This document shows positions 27,522 to 37,303 of a DNA stretch of 64,000 bases, piece by piece; the first letter of the stretch is position 1, and each line of letters begins with the position of its first letter. Made by a program: the position numbers and the translations under genes. Origin of the DNA: Methylomonas aurea. GTDB lineage: Bacteria > Pseudomonadota > Gammaproteobacteria > Methylococcales > Methylomonadaceae. The stretch is taken from the NCBI RefSeq assembly GCF_024505045.1, contig NZ_JANIBM010000011.1:58277-122276 (forward strand), written 5' to 3'. The notes beneath the pieces were generated by a model. The model was not told where the DNA came from. It searched no databases and saw nothing but the letters and a program-made list of their open reading frames with translations.

Positions 27522-29356
27522 CGGCCCGCTATTCGGTCGGTATCGATTTGGGTACCACGCATTGTGTGATGTCATATGTCGATTTGGCGGCTGGCGACGA
27601 TAACTCTACGCTGGAAGTGTTTTATACGCCGCAACTGGTTTCGCCGGGCGTGATTGAGGATAAAGCCCAACTGGCCTCGTTCGCCTACATAGCCCATCCG
27701 GCGGAAATCGCCGAGGGCGCGTCGGCTTTGCCGTGGACCGCCAAACCCGAGCATCTGGTCGGCGAAATCGCCCGTAGCCTGGGCAGCAAGACCCCGATTC
27801 GGCTGGTTTCCAGCGCCAAGAGCTGGTTGTGCCATGCCGGCGTCGACTGCAAACAGGCGATTCTGCCGGTCGACGCGCCGGAAGACGTTGCCAAGATTTC
27901 GCCGTTCGCCGCCAGCAAAGCCTATTTGCAGCATTTGCGCGACGCCTGGAATCATCGTTTCCCGGATCAGCCGTTGCAGCAGCAGGACTTGACCATCACG
28001 GTGCCGGCATCGTTCGATCCGGCCGCACGGGAATTGACCGTGGAAGCTGCGCGGGAGGTAGGTCTGGGCCAAGCCGTATTGCTCGAGGAGCCGCAGGCGG
28101 CTTTGTACAGTTGGATCGAAAAAAGCGCTGGCGATTGGCGAAACCAAGTCAAAGTCGGCGACGTGATTTTGGTCGTCGATATCGGCGGCGGTACCACCGA
28201 CTTGTCGTTGATCGCCGTAACCGAACAGGACGGGAATTTGCAATTGACCCGGGTGGCGGTCGGCGACCACATCCTGCTCGGCGGCGACAACATGGATTTG
28301 GCGCTGGCTTACACGGTAAAGGCCAAACTGGAAACCGACGGTGGCAAAAAATTGGAGCCATGGCAATTGCAGGCATTGACCCATGCCTGCCGCGAGGCCA
28401 AGGAAAAATTGTTTAACCAGCCCGATTTGGCCACTATGCCGCTCGCGGTTGCCGGGCGCGGGTCGTCGCTGATCGGCGGCACTTTGCGCAGCGAACTGAC
28501 TCGGGACGAATTGAACCGGATCTTGGTGGATGGCTTTTTGCCTCATGCCCAAGCAACCGATAAACCGGTGTCGCGGCCGCGCAGCGGTCTGCGCAGCGTC
28601 GGCTTGCCGTATGCGCAGGATGCCGGCATTACCCGGCATCTGGCGGCCTTTCTGTCCAGGCAGCGCCAGGCGACCGACGAGTTCAGCGCAATCGCGCTGC
28701 CCGAACACGCCAGCTTCCTGCACCCGACCGCGTTGTTGTTCAATGGCGGCGTGTTGAAGGCCGGCGTGTTGGCGGAGCGGTTGTTGGCGGTATTGAACGG
28801 TTGGTTGCAGACCGAGCAGGCCGCTCCCGCCCGCTTGCTGCAAGGGGCCGATCTGGATTTGGCCGTCGCCCGCGGTGCCGCTTACTACGGTTTCGTGCGC
28901 CAAGGTAAAGGCGTACGGATCAAAGGCGGCACCGCCGCTGCCTATTACGTCGGCATCGAGAGTGCGATGCCGGCGGTACCCGGTTTGCCGCCAGCGATAG
29001 AGGCGCTGTGCATTGCGCCGTTCGGCATGGAAGAGGGCAGCGAACAGGAGTTGCCGCACGACGAATTCGGTTTGGTCATCGGCGAGCCGGTGCGTTTCCG
29101 TTTCTTCGGCTCGAAAACTCGGCGTGAGGATAAGGTTGGCGATCGTCTCGACGAATGGGGCGACGACGAATTGGAAGAATTGGACGAAATCGAAATTACC
29201 TTGCCGGTGGAAAATGGCCGCCAAGCCGGTGAAATCGTGCCGGTTCATTTATCGGCGGCGGTAACCGAAGTCGGTACACTGGAATTACGCGCCGTATCGC
29301 GGCGCGACCAGCAACGCTGGAAAATCGAGTTCGATGTCAGGGCCGGCGAAGTCTAA
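27518..29356 (+). CDS. Hsp70 family protein (divergent DnaK-like)
   Basis: A 612-residue actin-fold ATPase. Phosphate-1 motif SVGIDLGTTHCVMSYVD at the N-terminus, TITVPASFDPAARELT, VLLEEPQAALYSW and phosphate-2 motif VVDIGGGTTDLSLI are all present, so ATP binding is well supported. The C-terminal 200 residues, where DnaK has its peptide-binding domain, are divergent. It starts within the stop of the DUF2760 gene. It is not the housekeeping DnaK: no dnaJ or grpE is near. Client unknown. Confidence 0.88.
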   Translation: MTARYSVGIDLGTTHCVMSYVDLAAGDDNSTLEVFYTPQLVSPGVIEDKAQLASFAYIAHPAEIAEGASALPWTAKPEHLVGEIARSLGSKTPIRLVSSAKSWLCHAGVDCKQAILPVDAPEDVAKISPFAASKAYLQHLRDAWNHRFPDQPLQQQDLTITVPASFDPAARELTVEAAREVGLGQAVLLEEPQAALYSWIEKSAGDWRNQVKVGDVILVVDIGGGTTDLSLIAVTEQDGNLQLTRVAVGDHILLGGDNMDLALAYTVKAKLETDGGKKLEPWQLQALTHACREAKEKLFNQPDLATMPLAVAGRGSSLIGGTLRSELTRDELNRILVDGFLPHAQATDKPVSRPRSGLRSVGLPYAQDAGITRHLAAFLSRQRQATDEFSAIALPEHASFLHPTALLFNGGVLKAGVLAERLLAVLNGWLQTEQAAPARLLQGADLDLAVARGAAYYGFVRQGKGVRIKGGTAAAYYVGIESAMPAVPGLPPAIEALCIAPFGMEEGSEQELPHDEFGLVIGEPVRFRFFGSKTRREDKVGDRLDEWGDDELEELDEIEITLPVENGRQAGEIVPVHLSAAVTEVGTLELRAVSRRDQQRWKIEFDVRAGEV

Positions 29357-29380
29357 TCTGTAATTTTTCTGCCCTAAAAT

Positions 29381-29413
29381 AAAAAATAAGGCCGGAATTC
29401 CGGCCTTATTCAT
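29381..29413. terminator. Bidirectional intrinsic terminator
   Basis: Perfect 26-base palindrome AATAAGGCCGGAA/TTCCGGCCTTATT (29385-29410) with an A-run before and T-rich sequence at its end, sitting between convergent genes ending at 29356 and 29439. Suited to ending transcription from both sides. Confidence 0.75.
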
Positions 29414-29438
29414 ATCTGCCTCCAGCGCGGCAGAATTA

Positions 29439-30326
29439 TTACCGGTAGTAAGGCTGCTGGTATTGCTGCTGTTGCGGATAGCCTTGCTGGTACGGTTGTT
29501 GTGGGTAACCCTGCTGCGGATATTGTTGCTGGTAAGGCTGATTTTGCTGCGGATACTGTTGATACGGCTGGTTTTGTTGCGGGTAACCCTGTTGCTGCTG
29601 CGGATAGCCCTGCTGTTGGTACGGCTGGTTCTGCTGCGGATACTGTTGGTTCGGTTGTGCGGCGCCGGCATTCTGGTTGGCTTTGATCGACAATTCCACT
29701 CGGCGGTTGATGGCCCGGTTGGCATCGCTGGTATTCGGCACTTTCGGCGAACTTTCGCCCATGCCCTGTTGCGAGATGCGCATCCGGTTCACGCCGCGGG
29801 ACGATAGGAAATTGGCCACGCTAGTGGCGCGAGCCTCCGACAGGCGCTGGTTGTCGGCATCGGAGCCGACATCGTCGGTGTGGCCGGTGACCGAAAGCGT
29901 CGAATCGGGATAGTTGTTCAGCACCCGTGCCACCGGATCCAGTGCATTTTGCGCTTCCGCCGTCAAATCCGATTTGCCGAAGGCGAAAGTCACGTCGCTG
30001 GTGCTGGGCATATTCAATACCAATTGGTTTTCGGCCGTACGCTGGACTTCGATACCGGTACCTTGCAGCGATTGCTGCATTTCTTCCTGCTGTTTATCCA
30101 TGTAATAACCGATACCGGCACCGACTGCGGCACCGGCCAATGCGCCCAAGCCGGCGTTTTTCCAGTCGTTGCCGCCGAACAGGGTACCGGCGCCGGCGCC
30201 GACCGCGGCGCCGATGCCGGCACCTTTGCCGAGATTGCTCATGCCGGACTGGCCGGTGTAGGGGTTGGTGGTGCAAGCGCCGAGCAACGCGGCACTTACG
30301 GAGATGGCAAGTAGTTTTTTATACAT
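29439..30326 (-). CDS. OmpA-family lipoprotein with Gln/Pro/Tyr-rich tail
   Basis: Outer-membrane lipoprotein: signal with lipobox LGAC (Cys18), a glycine-zipper segment (about 33-78, repeated GAGIGAAVGAGAG-type pattern), an OmpA-like peptidoglycan-binding domain (about 105-217) with TGHTDDVGSDADNQRLSEARA and NRAINRRVEL, then a 70-residue C-terminal tail made of repeats such as YPQQNQPYQQQ. This resembles YiaD/Pal-type proteins plus a low-complexity extension. AGGAACG precedes the ATG. Confidence 0.9.
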   Translation of the reverse strand: MYKKLLAISVSAALLGACTTNPYTGQSGMSNLGKGAGIGAAVGAGAGTLFGGNDWKNAGLGALAGAAVGAGIGYYMDKQQEEMQQSLQGTGIEVQRTAENQLVLNMPSTSDVTFAFGKSDLTAEAQNALDPVARVLNNYPDSTLSVTGHTDDVGSDADNQRLSEARATSVANFLSSRGVNRMRISQQGMGESSPKVPNTSDANRAINRRVELSIKANQNAGAAQPNQQYPQQNQPYQQQGYPQQQQGYPQQNQPYQQYPQQNQPYQQQYPQQGYPQQPYQQGYPQQQQYQQPYYR

Positions 30327-30455
30327 AGTTTCGTTCCTGGTTGTGATGCAAAAATCGTCGACGGCAGTTTGGCATGTCGCCGGTTGCCGGAAATTTAAAC
30401 GCCGTTTTCTTAAATCGTTCTTAAAATCGGCGGACCTTTCCGACGCTTTATCGGC

Positions 30456-31277
30456 TCAAGGCAAAGGCGGCTGAGGTTCGCCGATTTCGTCGATCTGTAC
30501 GCTCTGTCCCACGGCCAGGACGCCGGATTTATCGTGCAGCGCATTTTGCCCGAAATACACTTTATTTTGCCATTTGCGTAACCGGCTCAGTGTGGCCAAC
30601 GGTTCTTTACCGCTGATTGCAGTTTCCGGGTCGATAGTCGGCACCGGGCAGCGCGCGCAGGGCTTGGGCAGGCGGAAGCCGATGCCGTTGATGCTGACGC
30701 GGCGCCATCGGTCTTCGGCGTAACTGTCGCAGCCGGAGACGACCAGATTGGGCCGGAAGCGCACCATTTCGTATTCCAATTGCATGGCTTGGTTCAAGGC
30801 CGCCAACGAGGCCTCGGAGACCAGCAAAAACGGAAAACCGTCGGAAAACGCGGTTTGGTCATCGATCGTCGCGTACTTCAGATCGACTTGACGGCGATCG
30901 CCCGCGGCTTGGTAAACCAGGCGGCAATCGGTTTGCAAAAACTCGCTGAGCCAAGCGTCGGCAGCGGCGCCACAGGCTTCGGCTCTGCAGCGGTCGTGCC
31001 AGACGGTAACCTCCAGGGTTTCATCGGTTTCGGCTTGCAGCGGTAACTCCAGTTCGGGGCGACCGGGCGCCGATAGAATCAAATGCTGGCCGGCGATCCG
31101 GGTTTTGATTAGCGCCATCTGCGGTAAACGCCGTTGGCTCAGAAACTGGCGCTCGCGGTCCACCAGCATCCATTTGCGGTCGTAAAGCAGACCTTTTTCA
31201 TCGACCGGCCATTCCGAGACCGGAAAACCGGCCAGCGATTTGACCGGGTAGACGTAGATTTGGCTGAGTATCGGCAT
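30456..31277 (-). CDS. MOSC domain-containing protein (YcbX-like)
   Basis: 273 residues. N-terminal beta-barrel domain (LSQIYVYPVKSLAG at the start) and MOSC domain with PNLVVSG, RWRRVSINGIGFRLPK and KPCARCPVPTIDPE, where the CxRC Cys is the likely molybdenum-cofactor ligand. Family members reduce N-hydroxylated bases using a ferredoxin-like partner; the E. coli homologue is longer and carries a 2Fe-2S domain that is missing here. It follows the PilZ gene by 10 bases on the same strand. Confidence 0.88.
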   Translation of the reverse strand: MPILSQIYVYPVKSLAGFPVSEWPVDEKGLLYDRKWMLVDRERQFLSQRRLPQMALIKTRIAGQHLILSAPGRPELELPLQAETDETLEVTVWHDRCRAEACGAAADAWLSEFLQTDCRLVYQAAGDRRQVDLKYATIDDQTAFSDGFPFLLVSEASLAALNQAMQLEYEMVRFRPNLVVSGCDSYAEDRWRRVSINGIGFRLPKPCARCPVPTIDPETAISGKEPLATLSRLRKWQNKVYFGQNALHDKSGVLAVGQSVQIDEIGEPQPPLP

Positions 31278-31287
31278 CGATAGAGGG

Positions 31288-31677
31288 TTAGCTGAAATTC
31301 AAGTCGGTTTGGGTGTGCAGCAGGTGTTCGGCCAATTCACTATTCAGACTGTCGAACTTGACGCCGTAGCGTTGGCTGCCGGCATCGTGGTGGACAATCG
31401 CGGCTTCGACCTGAAACCGCCTGCCGTCGGAAAACAGCAGAAACAGGCTGACCCGGCTTTTTTTTTTGATTTTCTGGTCGGTGACGATCGCGGCGCCGCG
31501 GCTGCTGATATCGCGCAACGATACCGGAAACAGGCGCGGAAACCAAAGGCTGTGAATTTTTACGGCCGCTTTGATGTCGTTGCGCAGATAGCGAACGGCG
31601 CTGCGTTTGTTGGACCACTCGCTATCAAGATCGATTTCTTGATCGAGAAAATCCATGGAGGAATCCGAATCAGACAT
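31288..31677 (-). CDS. PilZ domain protein, probable cyclic-di-GMP receptor
   Basis: A 129-residue single-domain protein. It carries both parts of the c-di-GMP binding signature: RSAVR (Arg25 to Arg29) and DISSRG (Asp56, Ser58, Gly61), so ligand binding is likely intact. No output domain is attached; it probably acts by protein contact. Upstream of, and 10 bases from, the MOSC gene. Candidates for the same signalling network in this window are PgaCD and the EAL protein. Confidence 0.88.
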   Translation of the reverse strand: MSDSDSSMDFLDQEIDLDSEWSNKRSAVRYLRNDIKAAVKIHSLWFPRLFPVSLRDISSRGAAIVTDQKIKKKSRVSLFLLFSDGRRFQVEAAIVHHDAGSQRYGVKFDSLNSELAEHLLHTQTDLNFS

Positions 31678-31814
31678 AGCTTATGCCGCAAGGAAAGGGT
31701 GGCTAAGTATTGAACTTAAACCGGCAAAATTCAATAGAGCCGGTCCGATTATCGGTTGGGCTTGCCGGTGAATTATCGATAGAATGCCAGTATCGTTAAA
31801 GACTGTCGTAAAAC

Positions 31815-33050
31815 ATGAAAAAACTCAAACGCTTCGCAGTCGGTATGCTGCTGCTACCGTTTTATCTGAACCCGTCGGTTCAAGCCGCGGCCAAGGCCAA
31901 GCCGGCCGCGGCTGCCGCCAAAGCCCAACTGAAACCGGCCGCCGCTCCGGCCAAGCCGGCGCCGAAACAGATCGTCAAAATCGTATATTTCGCGCAGGAA
32001 CAGGTTGCGCCGCCGGCGCTATCCAATCTGGATCCGTTTATCCCGAACAAAGGCCAAATCGGTGCCGAACTGGCGATCAGCGACAACAATACCACCGGCC
32101 AATTCACCGGCCAGTACTACGAACTGAAGAAAATTCTGGTCCCGGTGGGCAGCGATCCGTTAGCACTATTCGACAGTGTCGATGCCGATCTGGTGTTGCT
32201 GAATGTCGGCGCCGAGTACTTGAATAAACTGGCCGACCTGCCGGCCGCGAAAAATAAGTTGCTGTTCGACGTGGCTAATGGCGGCGACGAATTGCGCAAT
32301 GCGGACTGCCGGCACAATGTGTTGCACATCCTGCCGAACCGCGCGATGCGTGCCGACGCCCTGGCGCAATACATGCTGAAGAAGCGCTGGCAGAACTGGT
32401 TCTTAGTGGTGGGGCCGGCTGCGGAGGACAAACTCTATGCCGCCGCGATCAAACGCGCGGCCAAACGCTTCGGCATGAAACTCGTCGCCGAAAAAGAATG
32501 GAACCAGGATTACGACGCCCGCCGCCCGGCCCAAGCCGACGTGCCGGCCTTCACCCAGGTCGACGATTACGATGTGCTGGTAATTGCCGACGAGCAGGGC
32601 CTGTTCGGCGAATATCTGGATTACCGGACCTGGAAACCGCGCCCGGTGATCGGAACCCAAGGCCTGACCGCGACAGCCTGGCACCGTACCCACGAACAAT
32701 GGGGCGCCGTGCAGTTGCAAAACCGCTTCAAGGAGACGGCCGGCCGCTGGATGGAAGAACAGGATTATGCCGCTTACCTGGCGGTCCGAGCCATCGGCGA
32801 AGCCAGCATCCGCACCAAATCCAATCAGATGCCGGCGTTAAAAGAGTATATGTTGTCCGACGCCTTCGCCTTGCAAGGCTATAAAGGCATGCCGCTATCG
32901 TTCCGCAAATGGGACGGCCAGTTACGGCAACCGGTATTGCTGGCCGCGCCGCGATCTTTGGTGGCGGTGGCACCGATCGAAGGCTTTTTGCATCCCAAAA
33001 CCGAGCTCGACACGCTCGGCTTCGACCAACCGGAAACGGGTTGCAAATGA
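31815..33050 (+). CDS. Periplasmic substrate-binding protein, PQQ-dehydrogenase-associated type
   Basis: 411 residues: signal peptide (to about VQAAA), an Ala/Pro/Lys-rich linker (about 25-50), then a type 1 periplasmic-binding fold domain with [10 protein letters not shown] and [16 protein letters not shown]. It resembles the ABC substrate-binding proteins described with PQQ-dependent alcohol dehydrogenase systems (TIGR03863-like). No permease, ATPase or dehydrogenase gene adjoins it, so it is an orphan here and its ligand is unknown. uvrB begins 43 bases downstream. Confidence 0.75.
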   Translation: MKKLKRFAVGMLLLPFYLNPSVQAAAKAKPAAAAAKAQLKPAAAPAKPAPKQIVKIVYFAQEQVAPPALSNLDPFIPNKGQIGAELAISDNNTTGQFTGQYYELKKILVPVGSDPLALFDSVDADLVLLNVGAEYLNKLADLPAAKNKLLFDVANGGDELRNADCRHNVLHILPNRAMRADALAQYMLKKRWQNWFLVVGPAAEDKLYAAAIKRAAKRFGMKLVAEKEWNQDYDARRPAQADVPAFTQVDDYDVLVIADEQGLFGEYLDYRTWKPRPVIGTQGLTATAWHRTHEQWGAVQLQNRFKETAGRWMEEQDYAAYLAVRAIGEASIRTKSNQMPALKEYMLSDAFALQGYKGMPLSFRKWDGQLRQPVLLAAPRSLVAVAPIEGFLHPKTELDTLGFDQPETGCK

Positions 33051-33093
33051 TCACGGTTTCGACAAATCGGATCAATTCGGCGAGGCGGTCGGC

Positions 33094-35190
33094 ATGAGCG
33101 ACAAAAGGCGGATGGAGATCAGCCAGTCGGCGATATCCGGCGCACTGGCGGTGGAGGAGCCTTCTGTCAAAGGCAAAGGCTTCCAGCAAAAGCCGTTCAA
33201 AATTCAAAGCCGTTACCAACCGGCCGGGGACCAGCCCGCAGCAATTCGGCAATTGGTGGAAGGCATCAACGACGGCGAAGTGCACCAAACCTTGCTCGGC
33301 GTGACCGGTTCCGGCAAAACCTTCACCATCGCCAACGTGATTCAGCAGACGCAGCGGCCGGCGATGATCATGGCGCCGAACAAGACCCTGGCGGCCCAGC
33401 TTTACGGCGAGATGAAGGAGTTCTTTCCGGAAAACAGCGTCGAGTACTTCGTCTCCTATTACGACTATTACCAGCCGGAAGCCTACATTCCGGCCTCCGA
33501 TACCTTCATCGACAAAGACGCGTCGCTGAACGAACACATCGAGCAAATGCGCTTGTCGGCGACCAAAGCGTTGTTGGAGCGGCGCGATACCATCGTCGTC
33601 GCGACCGTGTCGGCGATTTACGGCTTGGGCGAGCCGGAATCCTATTTCCAGATGGTGTTGCATCTGGTGCGCGGCGATATGATCAAGCAGCGCGACATTC
33701 TGCGCCGGTTGGCGGAAATGCAATACACCCGCAACGATATCGAGCTGCGCCGCGCCACTTACCGGGTGCGCGGCGATGTGATCGACGTGTTTCCGGCCGA
33801 ATCGGAAGAGCAGGCTTTGCGTATCGAACTGTTCGACGACGAGATCGAACGCCTGTCCATGTTCGACCCGTTGACCGGCGAGGTCACCCAACGCCTGGCC
33901 CGGTTCACGCTGTATCCGAAAAGCCATTACGTCACGCCGCGCGACCAATTGCTCAGCGCGGTCGAAAAAATCAAGTTGGAATTGGTCGAACGGCTGGCAC
34001 AGTTGCGCGAAGACCATAAACTGGTCGAAGCCCAGCGGTTGGAACAGCGCACGCTGTTCGACATCGAAATGATCATGGAAGTCGGCTACTGCTCCGGCAT
34101 CGAAAATTACTCGCGGCATTTGTCCAATCGCACCGAAGGCGAGTCGCCGCCGACCATGTTCGACTATCTACCGAAAGATGCTTTGGTCATCATCGACGAA
34201 AGCCACGTCACGGTGCCGCAGATCGGCGCGATGTACAAAGGCGACCGTTCGCGTAAGGAAACCTTGGTCGAATACGGGTTCAGATTGCCTTCGGCGCTGG
34301 ATAACCGGCCGTTGCGTTTCGAAGAGTTCGAACGCATTTGCGGGCAGCGGATTTACGTATCGGCCACGCCGGGCGGTTACGAGAAGGAACATTCCGGCGC
34401 CGTGGTCGAGCAAGTGGTGCGTCCGACCGGCTTGGTCGATCCGATCGTGGAAGTGCGGCCGGCCACCAGCCAGGTCGATGACTTGCTGTCGGAGATCAAC
34501 AAGCGGATTGCGGTGCAGGAACGGGTGTTGGTGACGACGTTGACCAAGCGCATGTCGGAAGATTTGACCGATTACCTGATGGAACACGGCATTAAGGTCA
34601 GGTATCTGCATTCGGATATCGAGACGGTGGAGCGGGTGGAAATCATCCGCGATTTGCGGCTGGGCGTGTTCGACGTATTGGTCGGCATCAACCTGTTGCG
34701 CGAGGGTCTGGATATCCCGGAAGTCTCGCTGGTGGCGATCCTGGATGCCGATAAAGAAGGCTTTTTGCGCTCGTTGACCTCGTTGATCCAAACCATCGGC
34801 CGCGCGGCGCGCAACGCCAACGGCAAAGTGATTTTGTACGGCGACAAAATCACCGGTTCGATGCAGCAGGCGATCGACGAAACCGAACGGCGGCGGGCGA
34901 AGCAGATCGAATTCAACAAGCAACACAACATCCAGCCGCGCACCGTATTCAAATCGGTTACCGATATCTTGGAACTGGCAATTCCGGGGTCCGGCGGATC
35001 GATCAGCACTGCCCGCGCCAAAGTGGCGGAACCGGCCGGCAATTACAAGGCGTTGACGCCGAAGCAAGCCGCCAAGACCCTCAAGCAATTGGAAGAAAAA
35101 ATGTACCAGCATGCCAAGAATCTGGAGTTCGAGGATGCTGCCCGCATCCGCGACCAAATCAAGCTGTTGCAGGCGGAAATGGCGGTCTGA
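33094..35190 (+). CDS. uvrB: Excinuclease ABC subunit B
   Basis: DNA-damage-binding helicase-like subunit of the UvrABC nucleotide excision repair system. Walker [11 protein letters not shown], the beta-hairpin region [16 protein letters not shown], Walker B IIDESHV, helicase motifs [12 protein letters not shown] and QTIGRAARN, and a C-terminal UVR domain ([13 protein letters not shown]) are all visible. The 698-residue product has about 33 extra N-terminal residues relative to the E. coli start region ([16 protein letters not shown]), so the true start may be later than the ATG given. Confidence 0.97.
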   Translation: MSDKRRMEISQSAISGALAVEEPSVKGKGFQQKPFKIQSRYQPAGDQPAAIRQLVEGINDGEVHQTLLGVTGSGKTFTIANVIQQTQRPAMIMAPNKTLAAQLYGEMKEFFPENSVEYFVSYYDYYQPEAYIPASDTFIDKDASLNEHIEQMRLSATKALLERRDTIVVATVSAIYGLGEPESYFQMVLHLVRGDMIKQRDILRRLAEMQYTRNDIELRRATYRVRGDVIDVFPAESEEQALRIELFDDEIERLSMFDPLTGEVTQRLARFTLYPKSHYVTPRDQLLSAVEKIKLELVERLAQLREDHKLVEAQRLEQRTLFDIEMIMEVGYCSGIENYSRHLSNRTEGESPPTMFDYLPKDALVIIDESHVTVPQIGAMYKGDRSRKETLVEYGFRLPSALDNRPLRFEEFERICGQRIYVSATPGGYEKEHSGAVVEQVVRPTGLVDPIVEVRPATSQVDDLLSEINKRIAVQERVLVTTLTKRMSEDLTDYLMEHGIKVRYLHSDIETVERVEIIRDLRLGVFDVLVGINLLREGLDIPEVSLVAILDADKEGFLRSLTSLIQTIGRAARNANGKVILYGDKITGSMQQAIDETERRRAKQIEFNKQHNIQPRTVFKSVTDILELAIPGSGGSISTARAKVAEPAGNYKALTPKQAAKTLKQLEEKMYQHAKNLEFEDAARIRDQIKLLQAEMAV

Positions 35191-35337
35191 AACGGTGCCG
35201 GCATCTGCGGACAAATTGCCGCTATCGTCTAAACTTTGAACTTAGCTGAACCCCAGCCTTTGTGCGTCGGGTAAAACAGCGCCAGATTTCTCGGTAGCGA
35301 GATTGCCAAGAATGGTTAGAACTTCAAGTCCAACAAA

Positions 35338-36966
35338 ATGATTGCCGCCAAACACTTGCTCACCGATAACGTCAGATTACTGAAAAGCGAGGTTTCCAAA
35401 ACGACCTACCAGGGAGTGGCGATTGCCGTTCTGGCCGTTATTTGCGGATTGTTGGCGTTGAGTTTTTATTACACCGGCGAAATCTCGCTGTCTGGAATCA
35501 TCCGCGCCCAAACCGAGAATTACGGCCTGTGGGTGTTGGAGTGCCTGCCGTTCCTGTTCGGGTTCTGGGGGCAATATTCCAGTGCGGTGATTGCCTATCA
35601 GGCCGGGGCGATGATCTTCGACCAGACTCAGGAGCTGCGCAACCGGGCGGAAACGCTGGAGAAACAGGTCAGTTACTCTTCCACGCACGATGCGGTGACC
35701 GACTTGCCGAACCGGATTCTATTCTACGATCGGGTGGAACAGGCGATACACGCCGCCAACAACCAGGGCAAAATGCTGTCGGTATTATTGGTCGAGGTCG
35801 CCAATTTTAAGGAAGTCTATGACACTCTAGGCCGCAACAGCAGCGACATGATTTTGCGCCAAATTGCCACCCGCCTGCAGAGCGTGGTGATGGGCAGCGA
35901 CAGCGTAGCCCGCATCGACAGCAATATTTTCAGCTTGTTGCTGCCCGCTACCGAAAACGAAGCTGCGGCGCTGAGTCTGGCCAAGAACATTCAAGCGGCG
36001 CTGGATCCGGCGTTCAAAGTCGAGCGCTTGAGTTTGTCTATCCACACCAATATCGGCATCGTCAATTTTCCGGAACACGGCGACGACGTCGATACGCTGG
36101 TGCAGAAAGCAGGCGTGGCTTTGTTTATGGCCGCCAAATCCCATGAAGGTTACACGATTTACGCGCCATCCTACGACGACCACAGCCCGCGTCGGCTGAC
36201 GCTGATGAGCGAGCTGCGCCAGGCCATCGAAAAGGAACAGCTGATGATTTACTACCAGCCCAAGGTATCGGTCAAGTCCGGCAAAATCTACGGCGTCGAA
36301 GGTCTGGTGCGCTGGGCCCATCCCAAACACGGTTTTATCGCCCCGGACGAGTTCATTCCGATGGCGGAACGTACCCGCGTCATCAAGCATCTGACCTTAT
36401 GGATGCTGAAGCGCGCATTCCGCGATTGTGCGGAGTGGCGGCGGCAAGGTTTGGATTTGGTGGTATCGGTCAATCTGTCGACCAAGGACTTGCACGATCC
36501 GGATTTGCCGGACGTGATGGCTGGTGTCGCGGCGGCGGCCAACATCAAACCGTCCTGGATGATGCTGGAGATCACCGAAAGCTCGATCATGAACGATCCG
36601 GAGCGCGCCATGGAAACCATCCAGCGCCTGCACGAGATGGGCTATAAGCTATCGATCGACGATTTCGGTACCGGCTATTCCTCGCTGGCCTACTTAAAAA
36701 AGATGCCGCTCAGCGAACTGAAGATCGACAAATCCTTTGTTTATGACCTGTTGCAAAGCGACAACGACGCCGTGATCGTCAAAGCGACGATTAATCTGGC
36801 TCACAATCTCGGCTTGCAAGTGGTCGCCGAGGGTGTCGAAGCCGGCGAGGTACTGGACCGACTGTCCAGCTATAGCTGCGATATCGCTCAGGGTTATTGG
36901 TTCAGCAAACCCAAACCGTTCAACGATTTCAACCTGTGGTTGCAACAGAGTCCCCATAACCCCTAG
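35338..36966 (+). CDS. Membrane GGDEF-EAL protein, probable cyclic-di-GMP phosphodiesterase
   Basis: 542 residues. Two membrane helices (about 25-45 and 65-90), then a GGDEF domain (about 110-280) whose catalytic loop reads RIDSNIF (192-198) instead of RxGGDEF, so cyclase activity is almost certainly lost. The EAL domain (about 290-535) keeps EGLVRW (321-326), VNLS, EITES, SIDDFGTGYSSL and VAEGVE, so hydrolysis of c-di-GMP is likely. It may be regulated by the dead GGDEF domain binding GTP. Confidence 0.92.
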   Translation: MIAAKHLLTDNVRLLKSEVSKTTYQGVAIAVLAVICGLLALSFYYTGEISLSGIIRAQTENYGLWVLECLPFLFGFWGQYSSAVIAYQAGAMIFDQTQELRNRAETLEKQVSYSSTHDAVTDLPNRILFYDRVEQAIHAANNQGKMLSVLLVEVANFKEVYDTLGRNSSDMILRQIATRLQSVVMGSDSVARIDSNIFSLLLPATENEAAALSLAKNIQAALDPAFKVERLSLSIHTNIGIVNFPEHGDDVDTLVQKAGVALFMAAKSHEGYTIYAPSYDDHSPRRLTLMSELRQAIEKEQLMIYYQPKVSVKSGKIYGVEGLVRWAHPKHGFIAPDEFIPMAERTRVIKHLTLWMLKRAFRDCAEWRRQGLDLVVSVNLSTKDLHDPDLPDVMAGVAAAANIKPSWMMLEITESSIMNDPERAMETIQRLHEMGYKLSIDDFGTGYSSLAYLKKMPLSELKIDKSFVYDLLQSDNDAVIVKATINLAHNLGLQVVAEGVEAGEVLDRLSSYSCDIAQGYWFSKPKPFNDFNLWLQQSPHNP

Positions 36967-36999
36967 CGTTAGTCCGAATACTTAAGGAGAAAACCGAAA

Positions 37000-37236
37000 A
37001 TGTCTACAGCTTGGGCCGGAGGTGCCGACGCGATAGCCGAACGCATGGAAAAAATGACCGAATTGTTCGTTGCCGAAACCCGCAAAGCCATTTATACCGG
37101 CGAGTCCGCCTCCGACTGCGAAGAATGCGGCGAACCGATTCCTGAAGCGCGGCGTGCGGCGATACCCTGCAAATACTGTTTGCCGTGCCAAACCAGCCTG
37201 GAACAGACAGGCAAAAATCCGCTAAAGATTCGCTAA
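37000..37236 (+). CDS. DksA/TraR family zinc-finger protein
   Basis: 78 residues with a helical N-terminus (AIAERMEKMTELFVAETRKA) and a four-Cys zinc finger of the TraR type: Cys40 and Cys43 (DCEECGEPIPEARRAAIP), Cys60 and Cys63. It lacks the long coiled-coil of full DksA and so resembles YbiI/TraR, which may bind RNA polymerase in the secondary channel. AAGGAG lies ahead of the ATG. 33 bases after the EAL gene, so possibly co-transcribed. Confidence 0.88.
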   Translation: MSTAWAGGADAIAERMEKMTELFVAETRKAIYTGESASDCEECGEPIPEARRAAIPCKYCLPCQTSLEQTGKNPLKIR

Positions 37237-37303
37237 CTGAACCGGCTAGCGGCATTACGATTGCGGCTGTCGGCCAAGTGCCATCGGCGGGCGACTCAGC
37301 ATT

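Noticed and set aside
27572..29248. 558-residue open frame antisense to the Hsp70-family gene
   Set aside because: It mirrors the codon structure of a well-supported gene, is rich in Gln/Arg/His as antisense frames typically are, and has no motif.
32728..34119. 463-residue open frame antisense to uvrB
   Set aside because: Opposite a strongly conserved gene with all helicase motifs; no domain is recognisable.
35338..36966. Active diguanylate cyclase
   Set aside because: The GGDEF loop is RIDSNIF, which lacks the residues needed for catalysis.
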